Positions 56,730-64,000 of a stretch of 64,000 bases of DNA are shown here, one piece after another. The translations under genes were made by a program, and so were the position numbers. The DNA is from Aidingimonas halophila (GTDB taxonomy: Bacteria > Pseudomonadota > Gammaproteobacteria > Pseudomonadales > Halomonadaceae), in the NCBI RefSeq assembly GCF_900106955.1, contig NZ_FNNI01000008.1:62001-126000 (forward strand), in the 5' to 3' direction. Under the pieces are notes generated by a model. It saw only the letters and a program-made list of their open reading frames with translations, was not told the DNA's origin and did no database searches. How positions within the stretch are numbered: position 1 is the stretch's first letter; each line of letters starts with the position of its first letter.

Positions 56730-57957
56730 CCTCCGCGGCGGATGGCGAGAGCTTGGTGCCGAAGGCATCCGGATCATGAATTGCATGGGCCAGTACCTGC
56801 GCGGCGGCACCGCGAGCGGCGACGAAGGTGCTGTCGTCAATGATGCGCAGTGGAATGCGTTGCGATATGCCCAGAAGACGATTCTGGCTGGCATCGAAGT
56901 AGTCGAGGGCCGGCTCCAGGAATGCCGGCCCGAGCCGTGTCAATGAGCCGCCCAGCACGATTTCCGAGGGATTCTGGGTGTGGTGAAGGTTGAGCAGCAG
57001 AGTACCGAGCGCCTGCCCCGCTCGCTTGAGCGTGTGTTGTACATCATCATCCTGTAGACGGGGCTGGAGAGCCTCGTAAAGATCGTCTTCTTCGGCAATG
57101 CCCAGGGCCGCCCGGAGTGTCCAGCCGCTGACAAGGGTTTCGGCACAACCGCGGTTGCCGCAATGGCAATAGAGCCCGCCGGGCTGCAGGATGGTATGAC
57201 CGATTTCTCCGGCAAGTCCTTGTAACCCCCGGGTGACGACGGGCCAGGGGTTGCCTTCGACCAGACCGCTGCCGATGCCTGTCCCTGCACTGACATAGAG
57301 CAGTGAGTCGGGAATCTCGCCGGTCCGGAAGTAGAGTTCTCCGAAGGCGGCAGCCTTGGCCTCGTTGTCCATCAGCCAGATACCTTCCAGTGTCGGCAAG
57401 TGCTGACGAAGCAGGTCAAGGAAGGGGACGTCCCGCCAGCCGAGGTTGGGGGCCAGACGCAGCACGGTTTGCCCCGGGGCGATCGGGCCCGGGACCGCCA
57501 CACCTAATCCCAGGCAGTGACGTTCGGCGACATCGGGTCCTGCCAACAGTCTCTGCAGGCACTCGGCCAAGTGTTGTGCGGTGACCTCCGGTGTGGTGGG
57601 AGGCAGGTGCTCATGATGTTGATCCAGTATGTGGCCGTTCAGTGAGCAGGCCACCATTCGCAAGCCGTGAACGCCGACTTCGGCCCCGATAAGCGCATAG
57701 TAGCCGTCATTGAGGTAGAGCGCGCGTCCCGGGCGGCCACCGCTGCTTTTCTTGAGCTCGCCTTCTTCCAGCCATCCCCTTTCGAGCAACGACTGAACAC
57801 CGGTCCCGACAGTGGCCTTGGTGAGTCGGGCTTCCGTCGCGATATCGGCACGCGTCATGCCGGGGGTACGGCGAACCATTTCCAGAATGGCGCTGCGGTT
57901 GAGTCGTTTGAGGAACCGAAGATCCCCTGCGTTGTGCTGTTTGGCGGAATTTGGCAT
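56719..57957 (-). CDS. ROK-family transcriptional regulator (XylR/NagC type)
   Basis: A 412-residue regulator. The N-terminal winged helix reads [50 protein letters not shown]. The sugar-kinase-like domain has [16 protein letters not shown] and the ROK zinc motif [19 protein letters not shown]. It is divergent from the xylose module, whose start is 277 bp away, and probably binds the palindrome at 58197-58221. Xylose or a related sugar is the likely inducer. Confidence 0.92.
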   Translation of the reverse strand: MPNSAKQHNAGDLRFLKRLNRSAILEMVRRTPGMTRADIATEARLTKATVGTGVQSLLERGWLEEGELKKSSGGRPGRALYLNDGYYALIGAEVGVHGLRMVACSLNGHILDQHHEHLPPTTPEVTAQHLAECLQRLLAGPDVAERHCLGLGVAVPGPIAPGQTVLRLAPNLGWRDVPFLDLLRQHLPTLEGIWLMDNEAKAAAFGELYFRTGEIPDSLLYVSAGTGIGSGLVEGNPWPVVTRGLQGLAGEIGHTILQPGGLYCHCGNRGCAETLVSGWTLRAALGIAEEDDLYEALQPRLQDDDVQHTLKRAGQALGTLLLNLHHTQNPSEIVLGGSLTRLGPAFLEPALDYFDASQNRLLGISQRIPLRIIDDSTFVAARGAAAQVLAHAIHDPDAFGTKLSPSAAEVSS

Positions 57958-58196
57958 CGAAGTGTGCGTCGTCCTGCATGTTGGCGGATATCGAGACGGT
58001 ATGAAAATTATGACACCCCCAGTGCCCGGAATCGACCTGGGAGGGGGCCGCTTGCCAAGTGCATTTCATTATTTCAATGAACTAATGATGACGTGACGTT
58101 ATCCCTTCTTTCTGTTGATGATTTGTCCATGGAAAGCCAATGAATCGGATGATACCTAAGTTTAATGGTCAGTGCCGGGATCATGCTTGATACTCG

Positions 58197-58221
58197 ACTT
58201 AGTAAAAATACTGTACTAAGT
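58197..58221 (+). promoter_or_regulatory. Palindromic operator before the xylose module
   Basis: ACTTAGTA (58197-58204) and TACTAAGT (58214-58221) form perfect 8-bp arms around 9 bp. The right arm overlaps or abuts the ribosome site of the dehydrogenase gene. The likely ligand is the divergent ROK repressor. A further CCTAAG half-site lies at 58155. Confidence 0.65.
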
Positions 58222-58233
58222 GGAGGTGGTGCT

Positions 58234-58971
58234 ATGGGCTCGGCGATTTACCCGAGTTTGGCGGGCAAGCGAGTGGTGATCACTGGAGGCGGTTCGGGGA
58301 TTGGCGCTGGCCTGGTGGAGGCGTTCGTCAATCAGGAGGCGGACGTTCATTTCATCGATATCCTCAAGGACGATGCCCAGGCGTTGGTCGATCGCCTGGA
58401 CGGCAAGCCGACGTTCCATGAGTGCGACCTGACCGACCTCGATGCCCTGGCCGCGGTATTCCGACAACTCGCCCCCGTCGATGTACTGGTCAACAACGCG
58501 GCCAATGATGATCGTCATGCCTTGATGGACATTACCCCCGACTACTGGGACAACCGCATTGCCGTGAATCTGCGCCATGTGTTGTTCGCGACGCAGGCGG
58601 TCGCTCCGGGGATGAAATCTCGGGGGGGTGGCGCCGTCATCAATTTCGGTTCCATCAGTTGGCATCTTGGTCTGGAAAATCTCGCGTTGTACGAAACCTC
58701 CAAGGCCGGCATCGAGGGGATGACCCGGGCACTGGCGCGTGAACTGGGTGAAGACAACATCCGGGTCAACTGTGTCGTGCCCGGCAATGTCAAGACTCCT
58801 CGTCAATCGAAGTGGTACAGCCCTGAGGGTGAGGCGGAGATCGTCGAAGCCCAGGCCCTCAAGACCCGTATCCAACCTCACCATGTCGCCAGCATGGTGC
58901 TGTTCCTGGCATCCGACGATGGGGCTGTCTGTACCGGTCACAACTACTGGGTCGATGCCGGGTGGGGATAG
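58234..58971 (+). CDS. XylB-like NAD-dependent D-xylose 1-dehydrogenase (SDR)
   Basis: A 245-residue short-chain dehydrogenase. It has VVITGGGSGIGAGLVEAF (nucleotide loop, 15-32), VLVNNAANDDRHAL, and the catalytic S140-Y153-K157 set in NFGSISWHLGLENLALYETSKAG. It closely resembles Caulobacter XylB as I remember it, including YPSLAGKRVVITGGGSG and the ending HNYWVDAGWG. It would oxidise D-xylose to xylonolactone. I chose the ATG at 58234, 6 nt after GGAGGT; the open frame continues upstream through the operator. Confidence 0.87.
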   Translation: MGSAIYPSLAGKRVVITGGGSGIGAGLVEAFVNQEADVHFIDILKDDAQALVDRLDGKPTFHECDLTDLDALAAVFRQLAPVDVLVNNAANDDRHALMDITPDYWDNRIAVNLRHVLFATQAVAPGMKSRGGGAVINFGSISWHLGLENLALYETSKAGIEGMTRALARELGEDNIRVNCVVPGNVKTPRQSKWYSPEGEAEIVEAQALKTRIQPHHVASMVLFLASDDGAVCTGHNYWVDAGWG

Positions 58972-59041
58972 TCCTGTCGGCATCATAATCATTCATTGAC
59001 CAATAAGAACGGATAACAATGCCAATAATGGAGAGTGGAGC

Positions 59042-60448
59042 ATGCACGAAGGTGCCAAATTAAAGCAGTCGACTTATGTCTTTATCATTTGCTGTATAGC
59101 CGCGATCGGCGGTTTCCTGTTCGGTTTCGACAGTGGTGTGATCAACGGCACGGTGGATGGCCTTCAGGAGTCGTTCGACTCCGATAGTGTCGGTACCGGC
59201 TTCAACGTCGCGTCCATGCTGCTGGGGTGTGCGGTCGGCGCATTCTTCGCCGGTCGGCTGGCAGATCGATACGGACGCCGTACCTTGCTGATCGTGGCAG
59301 CGGTGTTTTTCCTGGTGAGCGCCTGGGGCTCGGGTATCTCCAGTGACTCACTGGAGTTCGTCATTTATCGCATTCTGGGCGGCATGGCCGTGGGTGCTGC
59401 CAGCGTCATGGCACCGGCCTATATCAGTGAAGCGGCGCCGGCGGCGTACCGCGGGAGGCTGGCAACCATTCAGCAGGTGGCGATCATTTCCGGACTGTTC
59501 GTGGCCTTTCTCAGTAACTATGTGCTGGCGAATGTTGCAGGGTCATCGCAGACCGTGTTGTGGCTGGGTGCGGCTGCCTGGCGCTGGATGTTCTGGGTGG
59601 AGATCCTGCCCGCTGCCGTTTTCCTGGTGGCTCTACTGTTCATTCCGGAGAGTCCACGTTTCCTCATCAGCCGTGGCAAGGAAGATCGGGCGCGACGTGT
59701 GCTTGATACGCTGCTTCCCGCAGAGGAGGCGATGACCAAGCTGAACGAGATCAAGACCTCGCTGGCGCGGGATCACCAGCCCAGCCTGCGCGATGTCGTC
59801 GACAAAGCAACCGGCAAGGTACATGGCATCGTCTGGGTCGGGATCGGTCTGGCCGTGTTCCAGCAACTGGTGGGGATCAATGTCGTCTTCTACTACGGGG
59901 CGGTATTGTGGCAGGCCGTCGGCTTTACCGAGGGCGATGCGCTCCTGATCAATGTGGTCAGTGGTGCGGTCAGTATCGGTGCCTGTCTGATCGCCATCAC
60001 GTTGATCGATAGGATCGGCCGCAAGCCGCTGTTGTGGGCCGGTTCGGTCGGCATGGCCCTGACGCTGCTGATCATGGCCCTGGCTTTCTCGACGGCCAGC
60101 ATGGTTGATGGCAAACCGCAGCTGCCGAGTGGCATGGGTGTGACGGCGCTATTGGCCGCCAATGCGTACGTACTCTGCTTCAACATGTCCTGGGGACCGG
60201 TGATGTGGGTCATGCTGGGCGAGATGTTCCCGAACCAGTTGCGCGGCTCGGGTCTGGCGATTGCGGGATTGTTCCAGTGGCTCTCTAACTTCGGCATTAC
60301 CATGACGTTCCCGATCCTGCTGGCGTCGATCGGGTTGGCCGGTGCCTATGGTTTGTATGCGGTGTGTGCCGTGCTGTCCATTCTCTTCGTCATCAGGTTC
60401 GTCAGGGAAACCAACGGCAAGGAGTTGGAAGAGATGGCGTATGAGTAA
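59042..60448 (+). CDS. MFS sugar porter (XylE-like)
   Basis: A 468-residue, 12-helix transporter of the sugar porter family. GGFLFGFDSGVINGTV in TM1, GRLADRYGRRTLL, RILGGMAVGAASVMAPAYISEAAPAAYRG, PESPRFLI, QQLVGINVVFYYG (sugar-binding TM7) and the C-terminal RETNGKELEEM are all signature motifs. It probably imports xylose or another aldose with protons. It lies between the dehydrogenase and lactonase genes. Confidence 0.93.
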   Translation: MHEGAKLKQSTYVFIICCIAAIGGFLFGFDSGVINGTVDGLQESFDSDSVGTGFNVASMLLGCAVGAFFAGRLADRYGRRTLLIVAAVFFLVSAWGSGISSDSLEFVIYRILGGMAVGAASVMAPAYISEAAPAAYRGRLATIQQVAIISGLFVAFLSNYVLANVAGSSQTVLWLGAAAWRWMFWVEILPAAVFLVALLFIPESPRFLISRGKEDRARRVLDTLLPAEEAMTKLNEIKTSLARDHQPSLRDVVDKATGKVHGIVWVGIGLAVFQQLVGINVVFYYGAVLWQAVGFTEGDALLINVVSGAVSIGACLIAITLIDRIGRKPLLWAGSVGMALTLLIMALAFSTASMVDGKPQLPSGMGVTALLAANAYVLCFNMSWGPVMWVMLGEMFPNQLRGSGLAIAGLFQWLSNFGITMTFPILLASIGLAGAYGLYAVCAVLSILFVIRFVRETNGKELEEMAYE

Positions 60449-60565
60449 AGGCCGCGCCGGCGTCGGGTGTCGTACCCGGCGCTGGTTCGAGACAGGGCGC
60501 TTGCGCCATAATCGACAAGCCCGATGTGCGAAACCGGGAGAAGGCAATCGAGCGGGAGAAGGACA

Positions 60566-61456
60566 ATGGCGGAGAGTGGCTTTGACGTAGCGGTCAATTT
60601 GCAGATGAGCCTGGGCGAGAGCCCCGTCTGGTCGGTAGAGCGACAGACGTTATATTGGGTGGATATCAACCGTGGCCGAATTTATGCCTGGCAGCCGGCC
60701 AGTGACACGCTACCGGCGGGGATCGATTTCGATGCGAAGATCGGTTGCATTGCGCTGTGTGAAGACGGATTGCTGGCTGCTCTGTCACCGGGCATCGAAC
60801 GGTTGACGTTCCCGCTCGGGAGTCGACGTGAGCCGGTCGTCGAGAACCCTGAATGGCACGACGGGGAGGGCAATCGCTTCAATGACGGCCGCTGTGATCC
60901 TGCCGGGCGCTTATGGGTCGGCACACTGGCCGTGGATGAGTCCAAGCCCTCCGCCACGCTCTATTGTCTCGAAGACGGCCGGTTGGTTCCGTGTCGGTCC
61001 GATGTCACGATCGCCAATGGACTCGCATTCAGTCCGGATCGCCGCTGGTTATATCACACCGATTCACCGACACGGCGCATCATGCGGTACGCCTTCGATG
61101 CATCCACGGGTGGCATGGGAGAGCCGGAACCGTGGGTGGACCTGGATGCGCATGACTTGCCGGGTGTTCCTGATGGCGCGGCCGTAGATAGCGAGGGCAA
61201 CTACTGGTGTGCCCTGTACGGTGGCGCCCAGGTGGCCAAGTTTGCCGAGGACGGACGGTGGCTGCAGAGTTACTCGCTGCCATGCCCGGATCCCACCATG
61301 GTGGCTTTTGGCGGGAGTGACCTGAAAACGCTGTATGTGACCACCGCTACTCAACACCTTGATGAGGCGGGGCTGGCCCGTTATCCGCTGGCAGGCAGCT
61401 TGTTTTCGATGCGTGTCACCAGCCCGGGACTGCCGGAGCCCATTGTGGCCCTGTGA
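60566..61456 (+). CDS. SMP-30/gluconolactonase family lactonase (xylonolactonase-like)
   Basis: A 296-residue beta-propeller. LGESPVWSVERQTLYWVDINRGRIY holds the first metal ligand Glu, WHDGEGNRFNDGRCDPAGRLWVGTL holds Asn ligands, and IANGLAFSPDRRWLYHTDSPTRRI and LPGVPDGAAVDSEGNYWCALYGGAQV complete the site. It should open the lactone made by the XylB-like enzyme. I chose the ATG at 60566 behind GGGAGAAGG; an upstream extension is unlikely. Confidence 0.9.
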   Translation: MAESGFDVAVNLQMSLGESPVWSVERQTLYWVDINRGRIYAWQPASDTLPAGIDFDAKIGCIALCEDGLLAALSPGIERLTFPLGSRREPVVENPEWHDGEGNRFNDGRCDPAGRLWVGTLAVDESKPSATLYCLEDGRLVPCRSDVTIANGLAFSPDRRWLYHTDSPTRRIMRYAFDASTGGMGEPEPWVDLDAHDLPGVPDGAAVDSEGNYWCALYGGAQVAKFAEDGRWLQSYSLPCPDPTMVAFGGSDLKTLYVTTATQHLDEAGLARYPLAGSLFSMRVTSPGLPEPIVAL

Positions 61457-61460
61457 GGCG

Positions 61461-62138
61461 TCAAGCCAGTGCAGGCGTTTGGCGTACGAGTTGTTCGATA
61501 ACTGCGGGTAACTCGCTGGCATGGTTGATGGCGATGGCGCCATCGGGGGTGGTTTCCTCATCTGGAAAACGGTTGAGGTGGATCACGTGCATGCCGGCTT
61601 CTAGCCCCGCAGCCACGCCCACGGCGGCATCATCGACGACGACGCATCGCTCGGGCGGATAGCCCATGGCTTCCGCGGCGATGTGGAATAACCTCGGGTC
61701 GGGCTTCCAGACCTCGAGGGCATAGGCACTGAACAGCCGTTCGCCGAAGTGTGAGGCCAGTCCAGTGCTTTCCATGGCACAGCGGATCTTCCGATCGGGT
61801 CCGTTGGAGACGACGGCTCGGGGGTAGGCGCTCAAGGCGTTCAGCGCCGCCGGCATGCCTTCGATTGCCCGGAGTTCGGCCCGCATGCGGGTTTCCATCC
61901 GGCTGCGCATCGCCTCTTCCAGGTCGAGGCACTGTGTCTCACCAATCTCGCCATGCCGCTGTTCCAATGTCCGCACGATATCCAGGAAGCGTACCCCGCG
62001 GAAGTCATGCATATACTCTGCGGCCGTGAAGGGTAGCCCGTAATCGGGTAGCACGTCCGCCATGACTTGAGCGAGCAGGATTTCACTATCGACCAGGGTG
62101 CCGTCGGAATCGAACAGCAGGCATAGGGATGCCGTCAT
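61461..62138 (-). CDS. HAD-family phosphatase, paralogue 2
   Basis: A 225-residue HAD hydrolase. Motif I LLFDSDGTLVDSEIL, motif II AVVSNGPDRK, and motifs III/IV VWKPDPRLFH and CVVVDDAAVGVAAGLEAGM are present. It shares long stretches with the protein at 47082-47759 (GLPFTA, YPRAVVSNGP, WKPDP, VIHLNR, TPDGAI) and has the same length, so the two are paralogues or one is a transferred copy. It is convergent with the lactonase (4 bp apart). Confidence 0.88.
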   Translation of the reverse strand: MTASLCLLFDSDGTLVDSEILLAQVMADVLPDYGLPFTAAEYMHDFRGVRFLDIVRTLEQRHGEIGETQCLDLEEAMRSRMETRMRAELRAIEGMPAALNALSAYPRAVVSNGPDRKIRCAMESTGLASHFGERLFSAYALEVWKPDPRLFHIAAEAMGYPPERCVVVDDAAVGVAAGLEAGMHVIHLNRFPDEETTPDGAIAINHASELPAVIEQLVRQTPALA

Positions 62139-62167
62139 GAGGACCTCGTGATTGGGTGGCTGTAATC

Positions 62168-62197
62168 GCGCCGGTCCAGCATAGCAGGAACCGGCGC
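62168..62197 (-). terminator. Hairpin downstream of the second TRAP permease
   Basis: Eight-base stem GCGCCGGT (62168-62175) / ACCGGCGC (62190-62197), just after the DctM stop on the minus strand. There is no clear U tract. It may insulate the HAD gene from read-through. Confidence 0.45.
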
Positions 62198-62208
62198 CGA
62201 GGTAGAGG

Positions 62209-63516
62209 TCAGACGAAATCCGGCACCAGGGTGCGGGGAATCGCCAGGATCAAGGAGGGATAGAGGATCAGCAGCAGAATCACGCCGATCATCACAGCGA
62301 GGTAGAGCATGGTGGTCGCCATGGCCTTGAGCAACGGGATACCACCGATTTTTGCAGAAATCATCAGGCAGAGTCCGTAAGGCGGCGTGATCAGGCCCAA
62401 TCCCAGGGCCATGACCCCGATGACGCCAAACTGTACCGGATGAATTCCCGCCTGCATGGCCAATGGCTGGAAGATCGGTGCCATGATTGCCATGGCCGGC
62501 AGAGAATCCATGAAGGTGCCGATGATCAGCATCACGACTGTCATGATCAGCAAGAGCACCACTGGATCGGTGATATTGACGCCAGCCATCAGTTTCGGCG
62601 GTATCTGGTAGAAGCTGATCAGGTATCCGAATATCGCCGCACCCACCAAGCTGAATAATGACAGTGAGCAGAGCCTGACGGTGGCGGTGGAAGCATTCAG
62701 CACATCACCGAACTCGAGCTCCCGGTAGACGAGAAAACCGAGTACCAGCGCATAGAGCACGGCGATCATGGCTGCTTCAGTGGGGGTGACGATCCCGAGA
62801 GTGATACCGCCGATGATGACGACCGGAATGCCTGCCGCGAGCAGGCCGTCCTTGCCGGAATGCATCAGTTCGCCGAACGTCGCCCGTTTGCGTACGGGAA
62901 CCTGATATCGGCGAACATAGGCCAGGTTCAAGAGCAGTTGGGCCACACCGATCATGATCCCGGGCAGGATGCCGCCAAGAAACAGTCCGGCGATGGAGGT
63001 ATTGGTGAGTGCACCCCAGACGATCATGTTGATCGATGGCGGGATGATAATGCCCATCACGGAGGAGGCGGCGGTGACGGCAACGGCGAAATTGGTGGGA
63101 TAGCCCTCACGCTTCATGGCTGGAATCAGCACCGTACCCACCCCCGCGCTGTCGGCGGTCGAGGAACCCGACACACCAGCAAACAGCATGCTGACCATGA
63201 CATTGACGTGGGCGAGAGCTCCCTTGAAATGGCCGACCAGCAACATGCACAGGGTGATCAGGCGGTCGGTGATGCGTGCCGCATTCATCAGGTTGCCCGC
63301 CAGCAGAAACAGCGGCACGGCCAGCAGCACGAAGGAGTCCATGCCGTTGTACATGCGCTGGAACAGGACCCAGAAGGTGAGCCTGGGATCGAGAACGATC
63401 ATGCTGAAGGCGGTAAGGATCAGTGCCATGGCGATGGGAACGCCGACAATGATCAGAACACCGAGAAGGCCGAATAGCAGCCAGGGCAACAAAAACATCC
63501 AGTCCGATGGCATCAT
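62209..63516 (-). CDS. TRAP transporter large permease (DctM), second system
   Basis: A 435-residue DctM with about 12 TM segments. SMLFAGVSGSSTADSAGVGTVLIPAMKREGY and SSVMGIIIPPSINMIVWGALTNTSIAGLFLGG are the family hallmarks, and GITLGIVTPTEAAMIAVLYALVLG and ALGLGLITPPYGLCLMISAKIGG follow. It differs clearly from the DctM at 52764, so it is a separate transporter. Its ATG overlaps the DctQ stop (TGATG). Confidence 0.93.
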   Translation of the reverse strand: MMPSDWMFLLPWLLFGLLGVLIIVGVPIAMALILTAFSMIVLDPRLTFWVLFQRMYNGMDSFVLLAVPLFLLAGNLMNAARITDRLITLCMLLVGHFKGALAHVNVMVSMLFAGVSGSSTADSAGVGTVLIPAMKREGYPTNFAVAVTAASSVMGIIIPPSINMIVWGALTNTSIAGLFLGGILPGIMIGVAQLLLNLAYVRRYQVPVRKRATFGELMHSGKDGLLAAGIPVVIIGGITLGIVTPTEAAMIAVLYALVLGFLVYRELEFGDVLNASTATVRLCSLSLFSLVGAAIFGYLISFYQIPPKLMAGVNITDPVVLLLIMTVVMLIIGTFMDSLPAMAIMAPIFQPLAMQAGIHPVQFGVIGVMALGLGLITPPYGLCLMISAKIGGIPLLKAMATTMLYLAVMIGVILLLILYPSLILAIPRTLVPDFV

Positions 63517-64000
63517 CAGTGACGATCCCTCTGAGTTGATGTCGGATTGTTGTCGAGCGTGTCGATCGGCGAATGATCGGATTCCTCGACGTCGAGCGAC
63601 TCGATGTCATTCGGCGTGTTGAGGGCCTTTTCCATCTCGTCCAGGCCGTGCAAGGCGGAGTGCAGCAAACGCTGGAGACTGAACAGGATCATGAAGAGGC
63701 CGCTGACAGCGAAGGCCGAATAGACGAACACCATCGATAGCCCGGAAGCGGTCGCATTGCGGCGCAGGCCGGAAACGGCGAATTCCTGGCCGTAACCGAC
63801 GAAGATTACACCGATCGCCAGGCAAGCGAGATCGCGAATGACCCGGGTTGCCAAGTCAGCACGCGACCCGCGGGGAAACGCTTCCAGTACAAAGTGATCG
63901 GCATGTAGCACACCGACCGCCGCACCGAGCATGACCATCCATTGGAAGGCGAAGCGGCTGAATTCTTCGGTCCAGTAGAGTGGTGGCATGAATGGCAGGT
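63516..64000 (-). CDS. TRAP transporter small permease (DctQ), 5' end outside window
   Basis: DctQ-type protein with YWTEEFSRFAFQWMVMLGAAVG (the family's EE-R signature) and two further TM segments, and a polar C-terminal tail ending STQRDRH. An in-frame ATG at 63989 exists, but family members carry another TM helix before YWTEE, and the frame is still open at the window edge, so the true start is probably beyond 64000. It is coupled to DctM. A DctP gene is probably further upstream on this strand. Confidence 0.88.
   Translation of the reverse strand, partial: LPFMPPLYWTEEFSRFAFQWMVMLGAAVGVLHADHFVLEAFPRGSRADLATRVIRDLACLAIGVIFVGYGQEFAVSGLRRNATASGLSMVFVYSAFAVSGLFMILFSLQRLLHSALHGLDEMEKALNTPNDIESLDVEESDHSPIDTLDNNPTSTQRDRH

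Overview
The window looks like chromosome from a moderately halophilic gammaproteobacterium of the Halomonadaceae type (Halomonas/Chromohalobacter-like). This is inferred from the acidic proteins, the high-GC codon use, the TRAP and Liv transporters, the glnA/glnL/glnG layout, and an L-gulonate/mannonate gene set like the one known in Chromohalobacter. No rRNA, tRNA, insertion sequence or prophage was seen.

Region 1 (1-14.3 kb) is a defence locus. It holds a 5'-truncated glycerophosphodiesterase, a WYL-domain regulator divergent from cas3, and a complete type I-E CRISPR-Cas system (cas3, cas8e, cse2, cas7e, cas5e, cas6e, cas1, cas2). An AT-rich leader and an array of 51 repeats and 50 spacers follow, read on the + strand. 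The 343-bp gap between cas3 and cas8e is the most interesting part of the window. It carries a degenerate two-repeat mini-CRISPR on the opposite strand. Both pseudo-repeats are 29 nt and keep a 6-bp stem with a 4-nt loop. They flank a 20-nt guide whose first 14 positions match a site about 100 bp away, next to an AAG PAM, with mismatches only at positions 6 and 12. That site lies just upstream of a 43-codon open frame translationally coupled to cas8e. This fits a CreR/CreA-type RNA that turns Cascade into a repressor of its own operon, and possibly of a small toxin-like peptide.

Region 2 (14.6-28.1 kb) holds an APC permease, TspO, a four-gene operon with 4-bp overlaps (GtrA-like, sulfotransferase, glycosyltransferase, deacetylase), a C45 acyltransferase with a dienelactone-hydrolase-like protein, and a Liv-type ABC transporter whose binding protein is convergent with the other four genes.

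Region 3 (28.2-47.8 kb) is mostly housekeeping. It includes a TetR/RND/MFP efflux operon with a palindromic operator inside its promoter, typA, envelope sugar genes, and glnA with a sigma-54 promoter and NtrC box. A DUF4124 gene, then glnL-glnG behind a perfect NtrC box, follow. After these come dgt, an RNase T2, a NERD protein, a sirtuin, a YbaY-like lipoprotein, yciH and a HAD phosphatase.

Region 4 (48-64 kb) is a sugar-acid catabolic island. A GntR regulator, ManD/RspA, an RspB-like dehydrogenase, a TRAP transporter, UxuB and UxuA suggest L-gulonate/fructuronate/mannonate breakdown towards 2-keto-3-deoxygluconate. A ROK regulator faces an oxidative xylose module (XylB-like dehydrogenase, sugar porter, SMP-30 lactonase) with a palindromic operator. 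A second HAD phosphatase, paralogous to the one at 47 kb, and a second TRAP permease pair running off the right edge close the window.
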